Shown: positions 7,451-14,338, counted from the stretch's first letter. The stretch: 19,972 nt of DNA from Clostridiales bacterium (GCA_019420065.1 JAHZHX010000015.1:18415-38386), one strand, 5' to 3'. Notes: generated by a model not told the origin, from the sequence alone. Translations and numbers: made by a program.

Positions 7451-9793
7451 TTATTCCACGCCAACGTCGTAGCGCTCCGGACTGCCGGGGACGGGCGCGG
7501 CGGACTTGCCGTCAAGCAGCGCGCGATAAGCGCGCGTGATCGATGCGGCCTGCGCCGCATCCTCCAGCGTGAAGTCCAGCAGCCAGGAAAGCGTGCGGTC
7601 GGCGCGGCCATTCAGGCTGCGTGCGCGGCAGGAAAGCAGCTGTACCAGGCATCCGCGCTCCATACGTACCGGCAGCAGCGGAAATTGCTCGCCGCGCCGG
7701 TCGGTCAGCGCCTGCCCCAGGCATCCTTTTCCCTGCTCGCACAGGCGGCACTTTTCCCGTCCGGCGGTAAGCCCCTGGGCTGTGCGCGCCGGACAATGGT
7801 TGAGGTACATCAGCCGGGCGCGGCCGTACACGGGCAGGATCAGGGGAACGTCGGCCGCAGCGGCGCGAAGGGCGGCAATCTCATTGCTGTTCAGCTCGCG
7901 GGGCAGCACCATTCCCGCCGCGCCCATGGCGCGCAGCTGGCGCGCCGCGAGATGGTTCCACACCGGAACGCCTTCGGACAAAAGCATATCCTGCCCGGGG
8001 AGCAGCTGCCCCACGCTGCCCGCGCACAGACGCAGTTCCAGCGCCGTGGCGGTTTCTCTTATACGGGTCAGCGTTTCGTCAGCAAGCTGCACGGGCAGCA
8101 CAACATACGCGCCTGCGGGCAGGCGGCGCAGCGCAGAGCTGAGGGCCGGCTCGGTCAGATCGGCAGGCGCGTAGAGGATCACGTCAGCGCCGGCGTCCAG
8201 CAGGGGCGCGGCCAGCGCAGGATCGGTGACCTGCGCGTACAGGCGAGGAGCGTCGGGCCGGCAAGCGGACGGCATGGGCAGCGCGTCAGGCGTTCCCGGC
8301 GCGGGCGTTTGCCAGGCGGCAATACGCGCCTGGCGCAGCGCTTCCAGGGCGCGGCGGCGCAAATCATTCAGCGCGGCGGGCGGCAGGTAAGCGTTTTCCC
8401 CTTCCAACCGCAGCGCGCGCAGCGTATAAAGCGTGTCGCCCGTTTTTTCCAGCGCTCGGCGGACGCGTTCCTCGTCCAGCGGCGCGTTCTGCGCGAACTG
8501 TACGGGATCGCCCTGCACCTGCACGGAGACGCGGCTGTCCCGCACGGAAAGCAGCGCGTTCCGGTCCGGAACGGCGCGCAATACCGCGTCAAAGGGCAGG
8601 TGCGGCAAGGCGTTTTTGCCCTCATAGCTTTGCCGGGCGGCGGCGAGCTGATGCTCGTCGTCGATGCGTGTCACCACGTCGCCCGGCTTGGCGGCAAAGT
8701 GCAGCCGCAGCGTGGCCGGCTGCCCGGCAGGCACGTCCTCGCCGCTGTATATGATGTTTTGTTCGCGCGCTCCGCGCAGCTGAAGTCCGTCGCCGTTATG
8801 GAGCGTGCGGGAAGGCGTAAAGGAGCACAGCGGCAGCGCGCCCTTCTTCCAGACGCGGCAGACCGTGCCCAAATCGATACCGGCGCTGGATACCCGCGCG
8901 GGCTGAATCACGCCTGCGTCCTGCGCGCCTCCGGCATAGCCGGGAAAGAAGGTGCGCGAGAACACCTGGGACAGCGTTTGCAGCTCTTCTTTCTTCGCTG
9001 GGGAAAAGCGCCCGTTCGCCAGCGCGTCCAGCGCGTCGCGGTAGACGCGCGTGACAACGGCAACGTATTCGGGGCGCTTGAGCCTGCCCTCGATCTTGAG
9101 CGAGCATACGCCTGCATCCTTCAGCGCCTGCAGGTGATCGCGCAGGCAGATGTCGCGGGGCGAGAGCCAGGCGGCGGTTTGCCCCTGCCATTGGTAGGGC
9201 AGGCGGCAGGGCTGCGCGCAGCGGCCGCGGTTGCCGCTGCGGCCGCCGATCAGCCCGGAAAAACGGCATTGGCCGCTGACGCATACGCATTGCGCGCCAT
9301 GGACAAAAACCTCGGTCTCCACGCCCGTGGCGGCAACGGCGCGGATATCGGAGAGCGTGCATTCGCGTGCCAGCACCACGCGGCGCACGCCGAGCTGCCG
9401 CATGAGGCGCGCCCCGGCGGCGTTGTGCAGGCTCATCTGCGTGCTGGCATGCACGCACAGGGCGGGAAATTCCGTCTGGATCAGGCGCAGCACGCCCATA
9501 TCCTGTACCAGCACCGCATCGGCCCGCAGCCGCTCCAGCATGCGCAGCGTTTGCCGCACGCCGTCCAGCTCCGCTTCTTTCACCAGCGTGTTGACCGTTA
9601 CATAGACCCGACGGCCCAGAAAATGGCATAAATCGATGATTTCACCCAGCGCTTTTTCATCAAATCCCGCCGAGACGCGCGCGCCAAAGGACGCCGCGCC
9701 CAGGTACAGGGCGTCGGCGCCGTTGGCAAGCGCGGCCAGGGCAGCTTCCCGGCTGCCTGCCGGGCAAAGCAGCTCGGGCAGACGGTCAGTCAT
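7451..9793 (-). CDS. Peptidase U32 family / DUF3656 protein (RlhA-like rRNA hydroxylase candidate)
   Basis: The protein has 780 residues from the chosen start. U32 proteins were named as collagenase-like peptidases, but several members, including E. coli RlhA (YdcP), are tRNA or rRNA hydroxylation factors using prephenate and iron-sulfur clusters. The N-terminus ELLCPAGSREAALAAL and the signature EVFVHGAQCVCVSGQCRFS (about 161-179) identify the family. Cysteines 169, 176, 192 and 196 form a CX6CX15CX3C set suited to a 4Fe-4S cluster. The long second half fits the DUF3656-containing class, and four more cysteines lie at about 667-691. ATG 9793 is preferred because GAGG lies six bases before it; it overlaps the zapA stop by eight bases. 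An in-frame ATG at 9805 would add four residues. The RlhA role is inference from family length and order. Confidence 0.88.
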   Translation of the reverse strand: MTDRLPELLCPAGSREAALAALANGADALYLGAASFGARVSAGFDEKALGEIIDLCHFLGRRVYVTVNTLVKEAELDGVRQTLRMLERLRADAVLVQDMGVLRLIQTEFPALCVHASTQMSLHNAAGARLMRQLGVRRVVLARECTLSDIRAVAATGVETEVFVHGAQCVCVSGQCRFSGLIGGRSGNRGRCAQPCRLPYQWQGQTAAWLSPRDICLRDHLQALKDAGVCSLKIEGRLKRPEYVAVVTRVYRDALDALANGRFSPAKKEELQTLSQVFSRTFFPGYAGGAQDAGVIQPARVSSAGIDLGTVCRVWKKGALPLCSFTPSRTLHNGDGLQLRGAREQNIIYSGEDVPAGQPATLRLHFAAKPGDVVTRIDDEHQLAAARQSYEGKNALPHLPFDAVLRAVPDRNALLSVRDSRVSVQVQGDPVQFAQNAPLDEERVRRALEKTGDTLYTLRALRLEGENAYLPPAALNDLRRRALEALRQARIAAWQTPAPGTPDALPMPSACRPDAPRLYAQVTDPALAAPLLDAGADVILYAPADLTEPALSSALRRLPAGAYVVLPVQLADETLTRIRETATALELRLCAGSVGQLLPGQDMLLSEGVPVWNHLAARQLRAMGAAGMVLPRELNSNEIAALRAAAADVPLILPVYGRARLMYLNHCPARTAQGLTAGREKCRLCEQGKGCLGQALTDRRGEQFPLLPVRMERGCLVQLLSCRARSLNGRADRTLSWLLDFTLEDAAQAASITRAYRALLDGKSAAPVPGSPERYDVGVE

Positions 9794-10037
9794 GGCGCGC
9801 CTCATCCAGCTTGCGGCGCAGGCGGGTATTGTCGTCCTGCGCGCGGATCAGCTCCTCGGCATAGGTCAGGGCGGCCAGCACGGCGGCCGATTCGCGATTG
9901 GCTACGCCGCCCGCCATCAGCTCGCGCATTTTGCGGTCCACCAGGGCGGCGACGCGCTGCGTATGCTCGGGGCTGCCGGCGCTGCTGAGGGTGTAATCGC
10001 GCCCGGCAATTTGAACGCTTAAGGTGATGCTGCTCAT
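9786..10037 (-). CDS. zapA: Cell division protein ZapA
   Basis: ZapA is a small cytosolic protein that bundles FtsZ protofilaments and promotes Z-ring assembly. The 83-residue length fits the Firmicutes form. The N-terminus has the expected VQIAGRDYTLSS strand pair, followed by SPEHTQRVAALVDRKMREL, the family's first helix. A long C-terminal helix, VLAALTYAEELIRAQDDNTRLRRKLDEA, is a coiled coil for dimer and tetramer formation. An AAGGAG site lies upstream of the ATG at 10037. The gene sits 21 bases after the cyclophilin gene and overlaps the start of the U32 gene. Placement of zapA close to U32 and mutS2 genes is common in Firmicutes as I recall. Identity is well supported. Confidence 0.92.
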   Translation of the reverse strand: MSSITLSVQIAGRDYTLSSAGSPEHTQRVAALVDRKMRELMAGGVANRESAAVLAALTYAEELIRAQDDNTRLRRKLDEARHD

Positions 10038-10058
10038 GACGTAGGCTCCTTTTGCTGG

Positions 10059-10583
10059 TTACAGGCGGTCGAAGGGATAGGTATTGCCGTTGGTTTCCAC
10101 GCGGATGGAGGCAATCACCTGATCCACGTCGGGGCGGTCCTGACGGTTGCGCTTGACGTTCTGGATGCGATCGGCATGCTCCATGCCGGCGGTGACGCGG
10201 CCGAAGGCGGCATAGCTGCCGTCCAGGTGCGGGGCAACGCCCGTCATGATGAAAAACTGGGAACCGGCGGAGTTGGGCATCATGCTGCGCGCCATGGACA
10301 GCACGCCCAGGGTATGCTTGAGGGGGTTATTGAAGCCGTTGCGGGCAAACTCGCCGTAAATGTTGTAGCCCGGGCCGCCCATGCCGGTGCCCTTGGGGTC
10401 GCCGCCCTGGATCATGAAGCCGGGGATCACGCGGTGGAAGATCAGCCCGTCATAGAAGCCGCTGTTGGCAAGGGAAATGAAGTTGCCCACGGACTGAGGC
10501 GCATATTCGGGATACAGCTCGCCGCTCATGACCGAGCCGTCCTGCATCGTGATGGTAAAGGTCGGATGAAAATCATTCTGCAT
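10059..10583 (-). CDS. Cyclophilin-type peptidyl-prolyl cis-trans isomerase
   Basis: This 174-residue single-domain cyclophilin catalyses cis-trans isomerisation of X-Pro bonds during folding. Active-site segments are intact: FHRVIPGFMIQGGDP with catalytic Arg51, Met57 and Gln59; GSQFFI with Gln109; and HLDGSYAAFGRV, where His119 stands at the place of Trp121 of human CypA, as in many bacterial cyclophilins. There is no signal peptide, so it should be cytosolic. An in-frame ATG at 10601 exists, but the six codons it adds contain the GGAGGG ribosome site of the ATG at 10583, so I take the latter. It is the first gene after a strong minus-strand promoter and probably heads the long zapA-mutS2-ispE transcript. 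Confidence 0.95.
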   Translation of the reverse strand: MQNDFHPTFTITMQDGSVMSGELYPEYAPQSVGNFISLANSGFYDGLIFHRVIPGFMIQGGDPKGTGMGGPGYNIYGEFARNGFNNPLKHTLGVLSMARSMMPNSAGSQFFIMTGVAPHLDGSYAAFGRVTAGMEHADRIQNVKRNRQDRPDVDQVIASIRVETNGNTYPFDRL

Positions 10584-10624
10584 GGTATCAACCCTCCGCA
10601 TAAAGTGTATATATTACCATATTA

Positions 10625-10653
10625 AATATATCCCCGATCGGCCGTTTTGTCAA
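10625..10653 (-). promoter_or_regulatory. Strong promoter of the cyclophilin-to-ispE operon
   Basis: Read on the minus strand, TTGACA (10648-10653) and TATATT (10625-10630) are separated by exactly 17 bases. The start codon at 10583 is 42 bases downstream. It is the only clear promoter I see for the seven-gene minus-strand block. Confidence 0.82.
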
Positions 10654-10660
10654 TCGGGGA
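10631..10660. repeat. 8-bp inverted repeat over the operon promoter
   Basis: TCCCCGAT (10631-10638) and ATCGGGGA (10653-10660) are perfect reverse complements separated by 14 bases. One arm abuts the -10 box and the other overlaps the end of the -35 box of the minus-strand promoter, so the pair spans the spacer. A repressor or activator site is possible. There is no adjacent T-run of terminator quality. Confidence 0.5.
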
Positions 10661-10672
10661 GGCGGAAATGGA

Positions 10673-10701
10673 TGGACACGGACGTTGTATTTTGCTATCA
10701 T
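10673..10701 (+). promoter_or_regulatory. Promoter of the HExxH protein gene
   Basis: TGGACA (10673-10678, one mismatch to TTGACA) and TATCAT (10696-10701) are 17 bases apart, 29 bases before the start codon at 10731. It is back-to-back with the minus-strand operon promoter; the two -35 boxes are only 19 bases apart. Confidence 0.62.
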
Positions 10702-10730
10702 AATATCCAAACGGAAAAAACGGAGGCGGG

Positions 10731-11378
10731 ATGCACGCGATGGAAATAACGTTTGTGAACCCCGGAATAGAAAAAATGCTGGAGAATATCCTGCTGTTTC
10801 AAACGGACGGGACGGCGGCGTTCTGGTATGAGCCGCTGTTTTATTTCTATCCGCAGCTGGATAAGGCGCGCGCGCTGTCGGACGCTTTCAAGGTGGATTG
10901 CGCCACGATATTTAATGATATAAAGTGCAGCGTGACGATGAATCCCATTGCGCCGCGCTTTTTGCGGCAGCGCGCCTTTGATGTTTTTTACCTCAACAGC
11001 GAAAAGGGCGCCGTGGGCATGGCGCTTCATGAAATCATCCATTTTGTGTGGTTTCATGTGTGGCATGAGACGTTTGATGATTCGTATGACGAATACGAAA
11101 GCCCGTCGCTGAAATGGATCCTGAGCGAGATGGCGGTGGAGCCGGTGATGCATGACCGACGGCTGAGCGAAATCAATCCGTATTTTCCCAAAGAGCAGGG
11201 CGGCTGCGTGTATCCGTATTTTTATACGATGGAGATCGAGGGCGCCTGTATCCTGGACACGCTTGGGCAGATGTATGCCGCGCTGCCCATCCGGGCGTTT
11301 ATGGAAAGCAGCTATGCCTATTGCCGGCGGTATGAGGCGCAGATCAGGGAGCATATCCGCCGTGCGGAGGGGCAATGA
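10731..11378 (+). CDS. Unrecognised protein with HExxH zinc-metalloprotease-like motif
   Basis: I do not recognise this 215-residue protein by name. It contains MALHEIIHFVWF with a canonical HExxH at residues 100-104. A candidate third zinc ligand is Glu133 in KWILSEMAVEP, 29 residues after the second His, a gluzincin-like spacing. The region before the motif (FYLNSEKGAVGMALHE) resembles the strand and helix that precede the zinc helix in compact metallopeptidases. There is no signal peptide or membrane helix, so it is probably cytosolic. Many Tyr, Phe and Trp residues surround the motif. GGAGG lies four bases before ATG 10731; an ATG at 10740 is the alternative. It has its own promoter, diverges from the cyclophilin operon and converges on the peptidase gene. 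Peptidase activity is inference. Confidence 0.78.
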   Translation: MHAMEITFVNPGIEKMLENILLFQTDGTAAFWYEPLFYFYPQLDKARALSDAFKVDCATIFNDIKCSVTMNPIAPRFLRQRAFDVFYLNSEKGAVGMALHEIIHFVWFHVWHETFDDSYDEYESPSLKWILSEMAVEPVMHDRRLSEINPYFPKEQGGCVYPYFYTMEIEGACILDTLGQMYAALPIRAFMESSYAYCRRYEAQIREHIRRAEGQ

Positions 11379-11381
11379 ACG

Positions 11382-12659
11382 TTACGCTTGCAGCATCTGC
11401 CGGAAAAAGGCCACGCCGCGGTGCAGGTTTTCCAGCGAGAGCCGCTCGTCATAGCCGTGCATGCGCGCCATTTCCTCGGGCGGGAACACAAAGGGCGAAA
11501 AACGGTATACGTTAGGGCAAAGCGTTTCCATGCGCCGCGCGTCGGTGCCGGCGGGCAGGAGCGAGGGCACGATCTGCACCCCGGGGAAATGCACCTGGAT
11601 GGCGGTGGAGAGCGCGTCCCAGGCCAGTCCCTGCGCGGGAGACACCGCCCCCGGCTCCTCAAAGCAGCTTACATGCAGGGCGATGGGGGTATGGGCGATG
11701 ACGCGGCGCACGCGGCGCAAAAGCGCTTCCGTGCTGTCGCCGGGCAGGACGCTGGCAGAATAGGAGAGCGTGGGGATTTCGCGCATCAGCGCGTCGCCCG
11801 TCTGCCGCCACAGCGCCAACTGCGTGCGGGTAATGGCGCGGCCGGTGGGCGTGCGCCCTAACTGGTAGAGCAGCCAGCGGCGCGACAGGCGCGGATAGCG
11901 CAGACAGCGGCGGGCGCCGGAGGTCATCAAAGGGCGCATGGCGGGCAGCATCTGTTCCGCCAGCGGCGCGCACAGACGGGCGGCGGGGTGGATGCGGGCG
12001 ATGCGGGCGGCGGCGCGCGAGAGCGTTTCCAGGGCGTTCAGCCCCTCGCAGGAGAGGGAGAAAAGCAGCCGCCCTTTTTCCGCCACGCCGACATAGGCGG
12101 CGTTTTCCCGGGCGATGGCATAGGGACGCGACACGCTGCCGCCCTCGTCAAGCACAAAGGCGGGCTGCACGCCGCGCGCCTTGAGCATGCGCGCCATGGC
12201 CTCCATGCTGCCGCCGCGCGTTTCCTCATCGCACGAGAAGGCGAACCACAGGTCGCCCGCGGGCGACCAGCCCTCGCAAAGCAGTCCTTCGGCAGCGGAG
12301 AGCAGGGCGATCAGGTGCCCCTTCATGTCGGCGGCGCCGCGGCCATAAACGTACCCGCCCGCAATTTCTCCGGCAAAGGGCGGGTGCGACCAGCGGCTTT
12401 CATCACCGGGGCTTACAACGTCCAGATGCGACAGAAAGACCATCGGGCGTGCGTTCTGCCGTCCGGGCAGGTGCAAAAGCATGGCGCCGCCGCTTAGCGT
12501 TTCGCATGCGGCCAGGGAAAACAGGCGCGGAAACAGACTGCGCAGCAGAACGTTCAGACGGTGAAAGGCTTGCGCGTCGCCGCCGGAAATGGTGCGCTGC
12601 ATGATGGAAAGGGACAGCGCGCGCTCGGACAGGGCGCAGGCAGAATCAAAAGAAGTCAA
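11382..12659 (-). CDS. M20 family zinc peptidase (CPS1/PM20D1-like amidohydrolase)
   Basis: M20 enzymes are cytosolic di-zinc peptidases or amidohydrolases acting on dipeptides, N-acyl amino acids and similar substrates. From the TTG start the protein has 425 residues. Metal-ligand motifs are in order: FLSHLDVV (His78), GRGAADMKG (bridging Asp111), CDEETRGG (Glu145 catalytic and Glu146 ligand), and a C-terminal MHGYDERL His. The segment RWSHPPFAGEIAGGYVYGRG is typical of the carboxypeptidase S/PM20D1 branch. An ATG at 12710 is in frame, but GGGAGG stands eight bases before TTG 12659, so I take the TTG. The stop codon is three bases from that of the convergent HExxH gene. The substrate cannot be read from sequence. 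Confidence 0.9.
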   Translation of the reverse strand: MTSFDSACALSERALSLSIMQRTISGGDAQAFHRLNVLLRSLFPRLFSLAACETLSGGAMLLHLPGRQNARPMVFLSHLDVVSPGDESRWSHPPFAGEIAGGYVYGRGAADMKGHLIALLSAAEGLLCEGWSPAGDLWFAFSCDEETRGGSMEAMARMLKARGVQPAFVLDEGGSVSRPYAIARENAAYVGVAEKGRLLFSLSCEGLNALETLSRAAARIARIHPAARLCAPLAEQMLPAMRPLMTSGARRCLRYPRLSRRWLLYQLGRTPTGRAITRTQLALWRQTGDALMREIPTLSYSASVLPGDSTEALLRRVRRVIAHTPIALHVSCFEEPGAVSPAQGLAWDALSTAIQVHFPGVQIVPSLLPAGTDARRMETLCPNVYRFSPFVFPPEEMARMHGYDERLSLENLHRGVAFFRQMLQA

Positions 12660-12665
12660 AGAAAC

Positions 12666-12674
12666 AATCCTCCC
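12666..12674 (-). promoter_or_regulatory. Ribosome binding site that selects a TTG start
   Basis: Read on the minus strand, CCGGGAGGATTG precedes TTG 12659 with an eight-base spacer after GGAGG. The farther ATG at 12710 has no comparable site, so the TTG is preferred. Confidence 0.6.
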
Positions 12675-12793
12675 GGAGATGGGTTGTGCAATTTGGTAAA
12701 AACCAACCATGATTTATTCGACGTTCAAGGGCGATATCCTGCCGTAATGCGGTGAAAAATACGGGAATGCGCGCAAAAAAACTGAAAATTGAA

Positions 12794-12822
12794 TTGATTC
12801 GGTTCCGTCGATATGCTATAAT
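12794..12822 (+). promoter_or_regulatory. Promoter of the pre-pfkA small gene and pfkA
   Basis: TTGATT (12794-12799) and a perfect TATAAT (12817-12822) are separated by 17 bases, 33 bases before the GTG start at 12856. No other promoter is visible before pfkA, so both genes should share it. Confidence 0.82.
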
Positions 12823-12855
12823 GTAAGGCGGGAAAAAAGCATGCGGAGGTCGAAG

Positions 12856-13071
12856 GTGGCACAAAAGTCGCAATGGAAGGTCGTCCACATCGCGCGCAGC
12901 GAACAGATGGCGCGCGAGCTGCTGAGCTTTTTGGAAAGCGAGAGTTTTTTGGCGCGCTTCAGGCGAATTGCCTCGGGAACGCCGGGCCGGGATTGCTATG
13001 AGATCCTGGTGCCCTGGGGCGAGGCGGATGAGGCGCAGCAGCTGCTGATTGAAAACAATATGCTGCGGTAA
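12856..13071 (+). CDS. Small DUF2007-like protein upstream of pfkA
   Basis: This gene encodes a 71-residue protein starting at GTG, with GGAGG (12845-12849) six bases before it. An in-frame ATG at 12841 would have that ribosome site inside the coding region, so the GTG is chosen. The protein reads as one compact alpha-beta fold: WKVVHIARSEQMARELLSFL, then an ESFLARFRRI strand, YEILVPWGEADEAQQLL, and a short tail. This resembles the DUF2007 putative signal-transducing family. Similar small proteins stand before pfkA in clostridial genomes, sometimes labelled glutamate decarboxylase; nothing here resembles a PLP enzyme, so that label would be wrong. It lies 31 bases before pfkA on the same transcript, so a link to glycolytic control is possible but unproven. 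Confidence 0.78.
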   Translation: MAQKSQWKVVHIARSEQMARELLSFLESESFLARFRRIASGTPGRDCYEILVPWGEADEAQQLLIENNMLR

Positions 13072-13102
13072 GGACCGCGGCGCGGAAGGAGCACATGAAC
13101 TT

Positions 13103-14164
13103 ATGTCTCGTATTGCTGTTTTGACCAGCGGCGGCGACAGCCCCGGAATGAATGCCGCCGTGACGGCGATTGCCCGCAGCGCGGCGCTGCTGGATATGCC
13201 GCTGCTGGGCGTGGACCGCGGATATAACGGCCTGCTGGGCAAAAACCCCAAGACCGATTTTGTACAGCTGTCGCTGGAAAAGGCGCTGGATATCGCTGAT
13301 CTGCCCGGCACGCAGCTGCGTACCGCACGCTGCGTGGAATTCAGGGATAAAGAGGTGCAGGTGCGCGCCGCGCGGCTTCTGCGCGATATGGATGTGAGCG
13401 GCCTGGTGGTCATCGGCGGCGACGGCAGCTTTATGGGCGCCAAGGCGCTGTGCGAGCAGGGCATTCCCTGCATCGGCATTCCCGGCACCATTGACAATGA
13501 TTTGGCCTATACCGAAATGACGCTGGGGTATGACACGGCGGTCAACGTATGCGTGGACGCGGTGCGTTCGATCCGCGCCACCTCGCGTTCGCACGATCGT
13601 CCGCATGTGGTCGAGGTCATGGGCCGTCACTGCGGCGACATTGCCCTGATGACGGCGGCCTCCACGGGCGCGGAAATCGTCATTGCGCCCGAGGCGAAAA
13701 AGTGGAGCGTGGACGAGATCGCCCGCCGGCTGCAGGCGCAGATCGACCGCGGCAACTATCGCAGCACCATCGTTGTGGCCGAAGGCAGCTGGGAAATGAT
13801 GGAAAGCTTTGACGTATACAAGTTCCTCAAGCCCTACGGCAAGCTGGTGTTTGAGGGCGAGCCGATGACGGCGGACCGCTTTGCCAGCGTGCTCAAGAGA
13901 AAGTGCCAGATGCCGGACGGCTCCTATCCCGAGGTGCGCGCGACGGTGATCGGCTACACGCAGCGCGGCAGCCAGCCTACGGCGCGCGACGCCGCCTTTG
14001 CCTTTGAGGCGGGCGTGATGGCGGTGAATCTGCTGAAAAACGGCGTGAGCAACCAGGTGATCGGCATGCGCCGCGGTCAGATTTTCCATGAAGATATCGA
14101 AAAGGCGCTCAAGGCGCGCCGCCCGTTCAATCGCAAGCTGTACAACATTATCAACGCGCTGTAA
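13103..14164 (+). CDS. pfkA: ATP-dependent 6-phosphofructokinase
   Basis: PfkA phosphorylates fructose 6-phosphate to fructose 1,6-bisphosphate, the committed glycolytic step. The 353 residues are somewhat longer than the 320 of E. coli PfkA. The N-terminus IAVLTSGGDSPGMNAA holds the ATP loop. GGDGSF at 105-110 has Gly where pyrophosphate-dependent enzymes have Asp, so ATP should be the donor. PGTIDND at 127-133 carries catalytic Asp131, and EVMGRHCGDIA follows at 171-181. GYTQRGSQPTARD near residue 290 is the usual C-terminal substrate segment. The open frame extends to 13049, but the start is placed at ATG 13103, with GGAAGGAG 11 bases before it and the standard N-terminus after it. No clear terminator follows; the next promoter begins 29 bases after the stop. 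Confidence 0.96.
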   Translation: MSRIAVLTSGGDSPGMNAAVTAIARSAALLDMPLLGVDRGYNGLLGKNPKTDFVQLSLEKALDIADLPGTQLRTARCVEFRDKEVQVRAARLLRDMDVSGLVVIGGDGSFMGAKALCEQGIPCIGIPGTIDNDLAYTEMTLGYDTAVNVCVDAVRSIRATSRSHDRPHVVEVMGRHCGDIALMTAASTGAEIVIAPEAKKWSVDEIARRLQAQIDRGNYRSTIVVAEGSWEMMESFDVYKFLKPYGKLVFEGEPMTADRFASVLKRKCQMPDGSYPEVRATVIGYTQRGSQPTARDAAFAFEAGVMAVNLLKNGVSNQVIGMRRGQIFHEDIEKALKARRPFNRKLYNIINAL

Positions 14165-14187
14165 AAAACAGCGATAAATTCCGGTTT

Positions 14188-14207
14188 TTCCCTTGACAAG
14201 CAGGGAA
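14188..14207. repeat. 6-bp inverted repeat over the exporter -35 box
   Basis: TTCCCT (14188-14193) and AGGGAA (14202-14207) flank the TTGACA box with an eight-base spacer. It could be an operator, or chance in this sequence context. Confidence 0.3.
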
Positions 14208-14221
14208 GGGCGTGTTACAAT
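14193..14221 (+). promoter_or_regulatory. Promoter of the ABC exporter leader
   Basis: TTGACA (14193-14198) and TACAAT (14216-14221) are separated by exactly 17 bases. Transcription would begin near 14228, 44 bases before the leader ORF and about 235 bases before the exporter gene. Confidence 0.85.
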
Positions 14222-14228
14222 CCCACAC

Positions 14229-14243
14229 GTACCCGTTGGGTAC
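14229..14243. repeat. GTACCC-GTT-GGGTAC palindrome at the transcription start
   Basis: Perfect 6-bp arms GTACCC (14229-14234) and GGGTAC (14238-14243) surround GTT, seven bases downstream of the -10 box. The position is right for a repressor operator, or for a hairpin at the 5' end of the RNA. Confidence 0.55.
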
Positions 14244-14271
14244 TGAAAAATAAAAGAAAGGAGGCTGCGTC

Positions 14272-14337
14272 ATGTTCGTATTCAATTTTACCCCGGCATA
14301 TGTGAAACTGTGCAAGCGCAGCCGCCTGATCGGATAG
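14272..14337 (+). CDS. Putative 21-residue leader peptide before the ABC exporter
   Basis: An ORF of 21 codons starts at ATG 14272 and ends at TAG 14335-14337. Its peptide begins MFVFNFTPAYV and ends KLCKRSRLIG. A strong AAAGGAGG ribosome site lies eight bases upstream, better than that of the exporter gene itself, so it is probably translated. A weak hairpin begins two bases after the TAG and a strong terminator 25 bases after it. Together with the exporter genes downstream this resembles attenuators of drug-resistance genes in which ribosome stalling on a short ORF decides read-through; Bacillus bmrB before bmrCD is the closest parallel I know. The peptide shows no similarity I can recognise and probably acts only through its translation. 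Confidence 0.6.
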   Translation: MFVFNFTPAYVKLCKRSRLIG

Positions 14338-14338
14338 C

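Noticed and set aside
6009..7472. Long plus-strand ORF opposite mutS2
   Set aside because: Antisense shadow in GC-rich coding DNA; composition is His/Gln/Gly-rich with no family motif, and the minus-strand frame is a complete MutS2.
7373..9631. 752-codon plus-strand ORF opposite the U32 gene
   Set aside because: Arg/Gln/Ala-rich product without motifs; the opposite strand carries all U32 motifs.
12676..12689. Short TTGGT/ACCAA inverted repeat before the M20 peptidase gene
   Set aside because: Five-bp arms with a four-base A loop; no promoter boxes with proper spacing around it, likely chance.
12959..14089. Minus-strand ORF opposite pfkA
   Set aside because: Shadow frame with low-complexity Ala/His composition; pfkA is complete on the plus strand.
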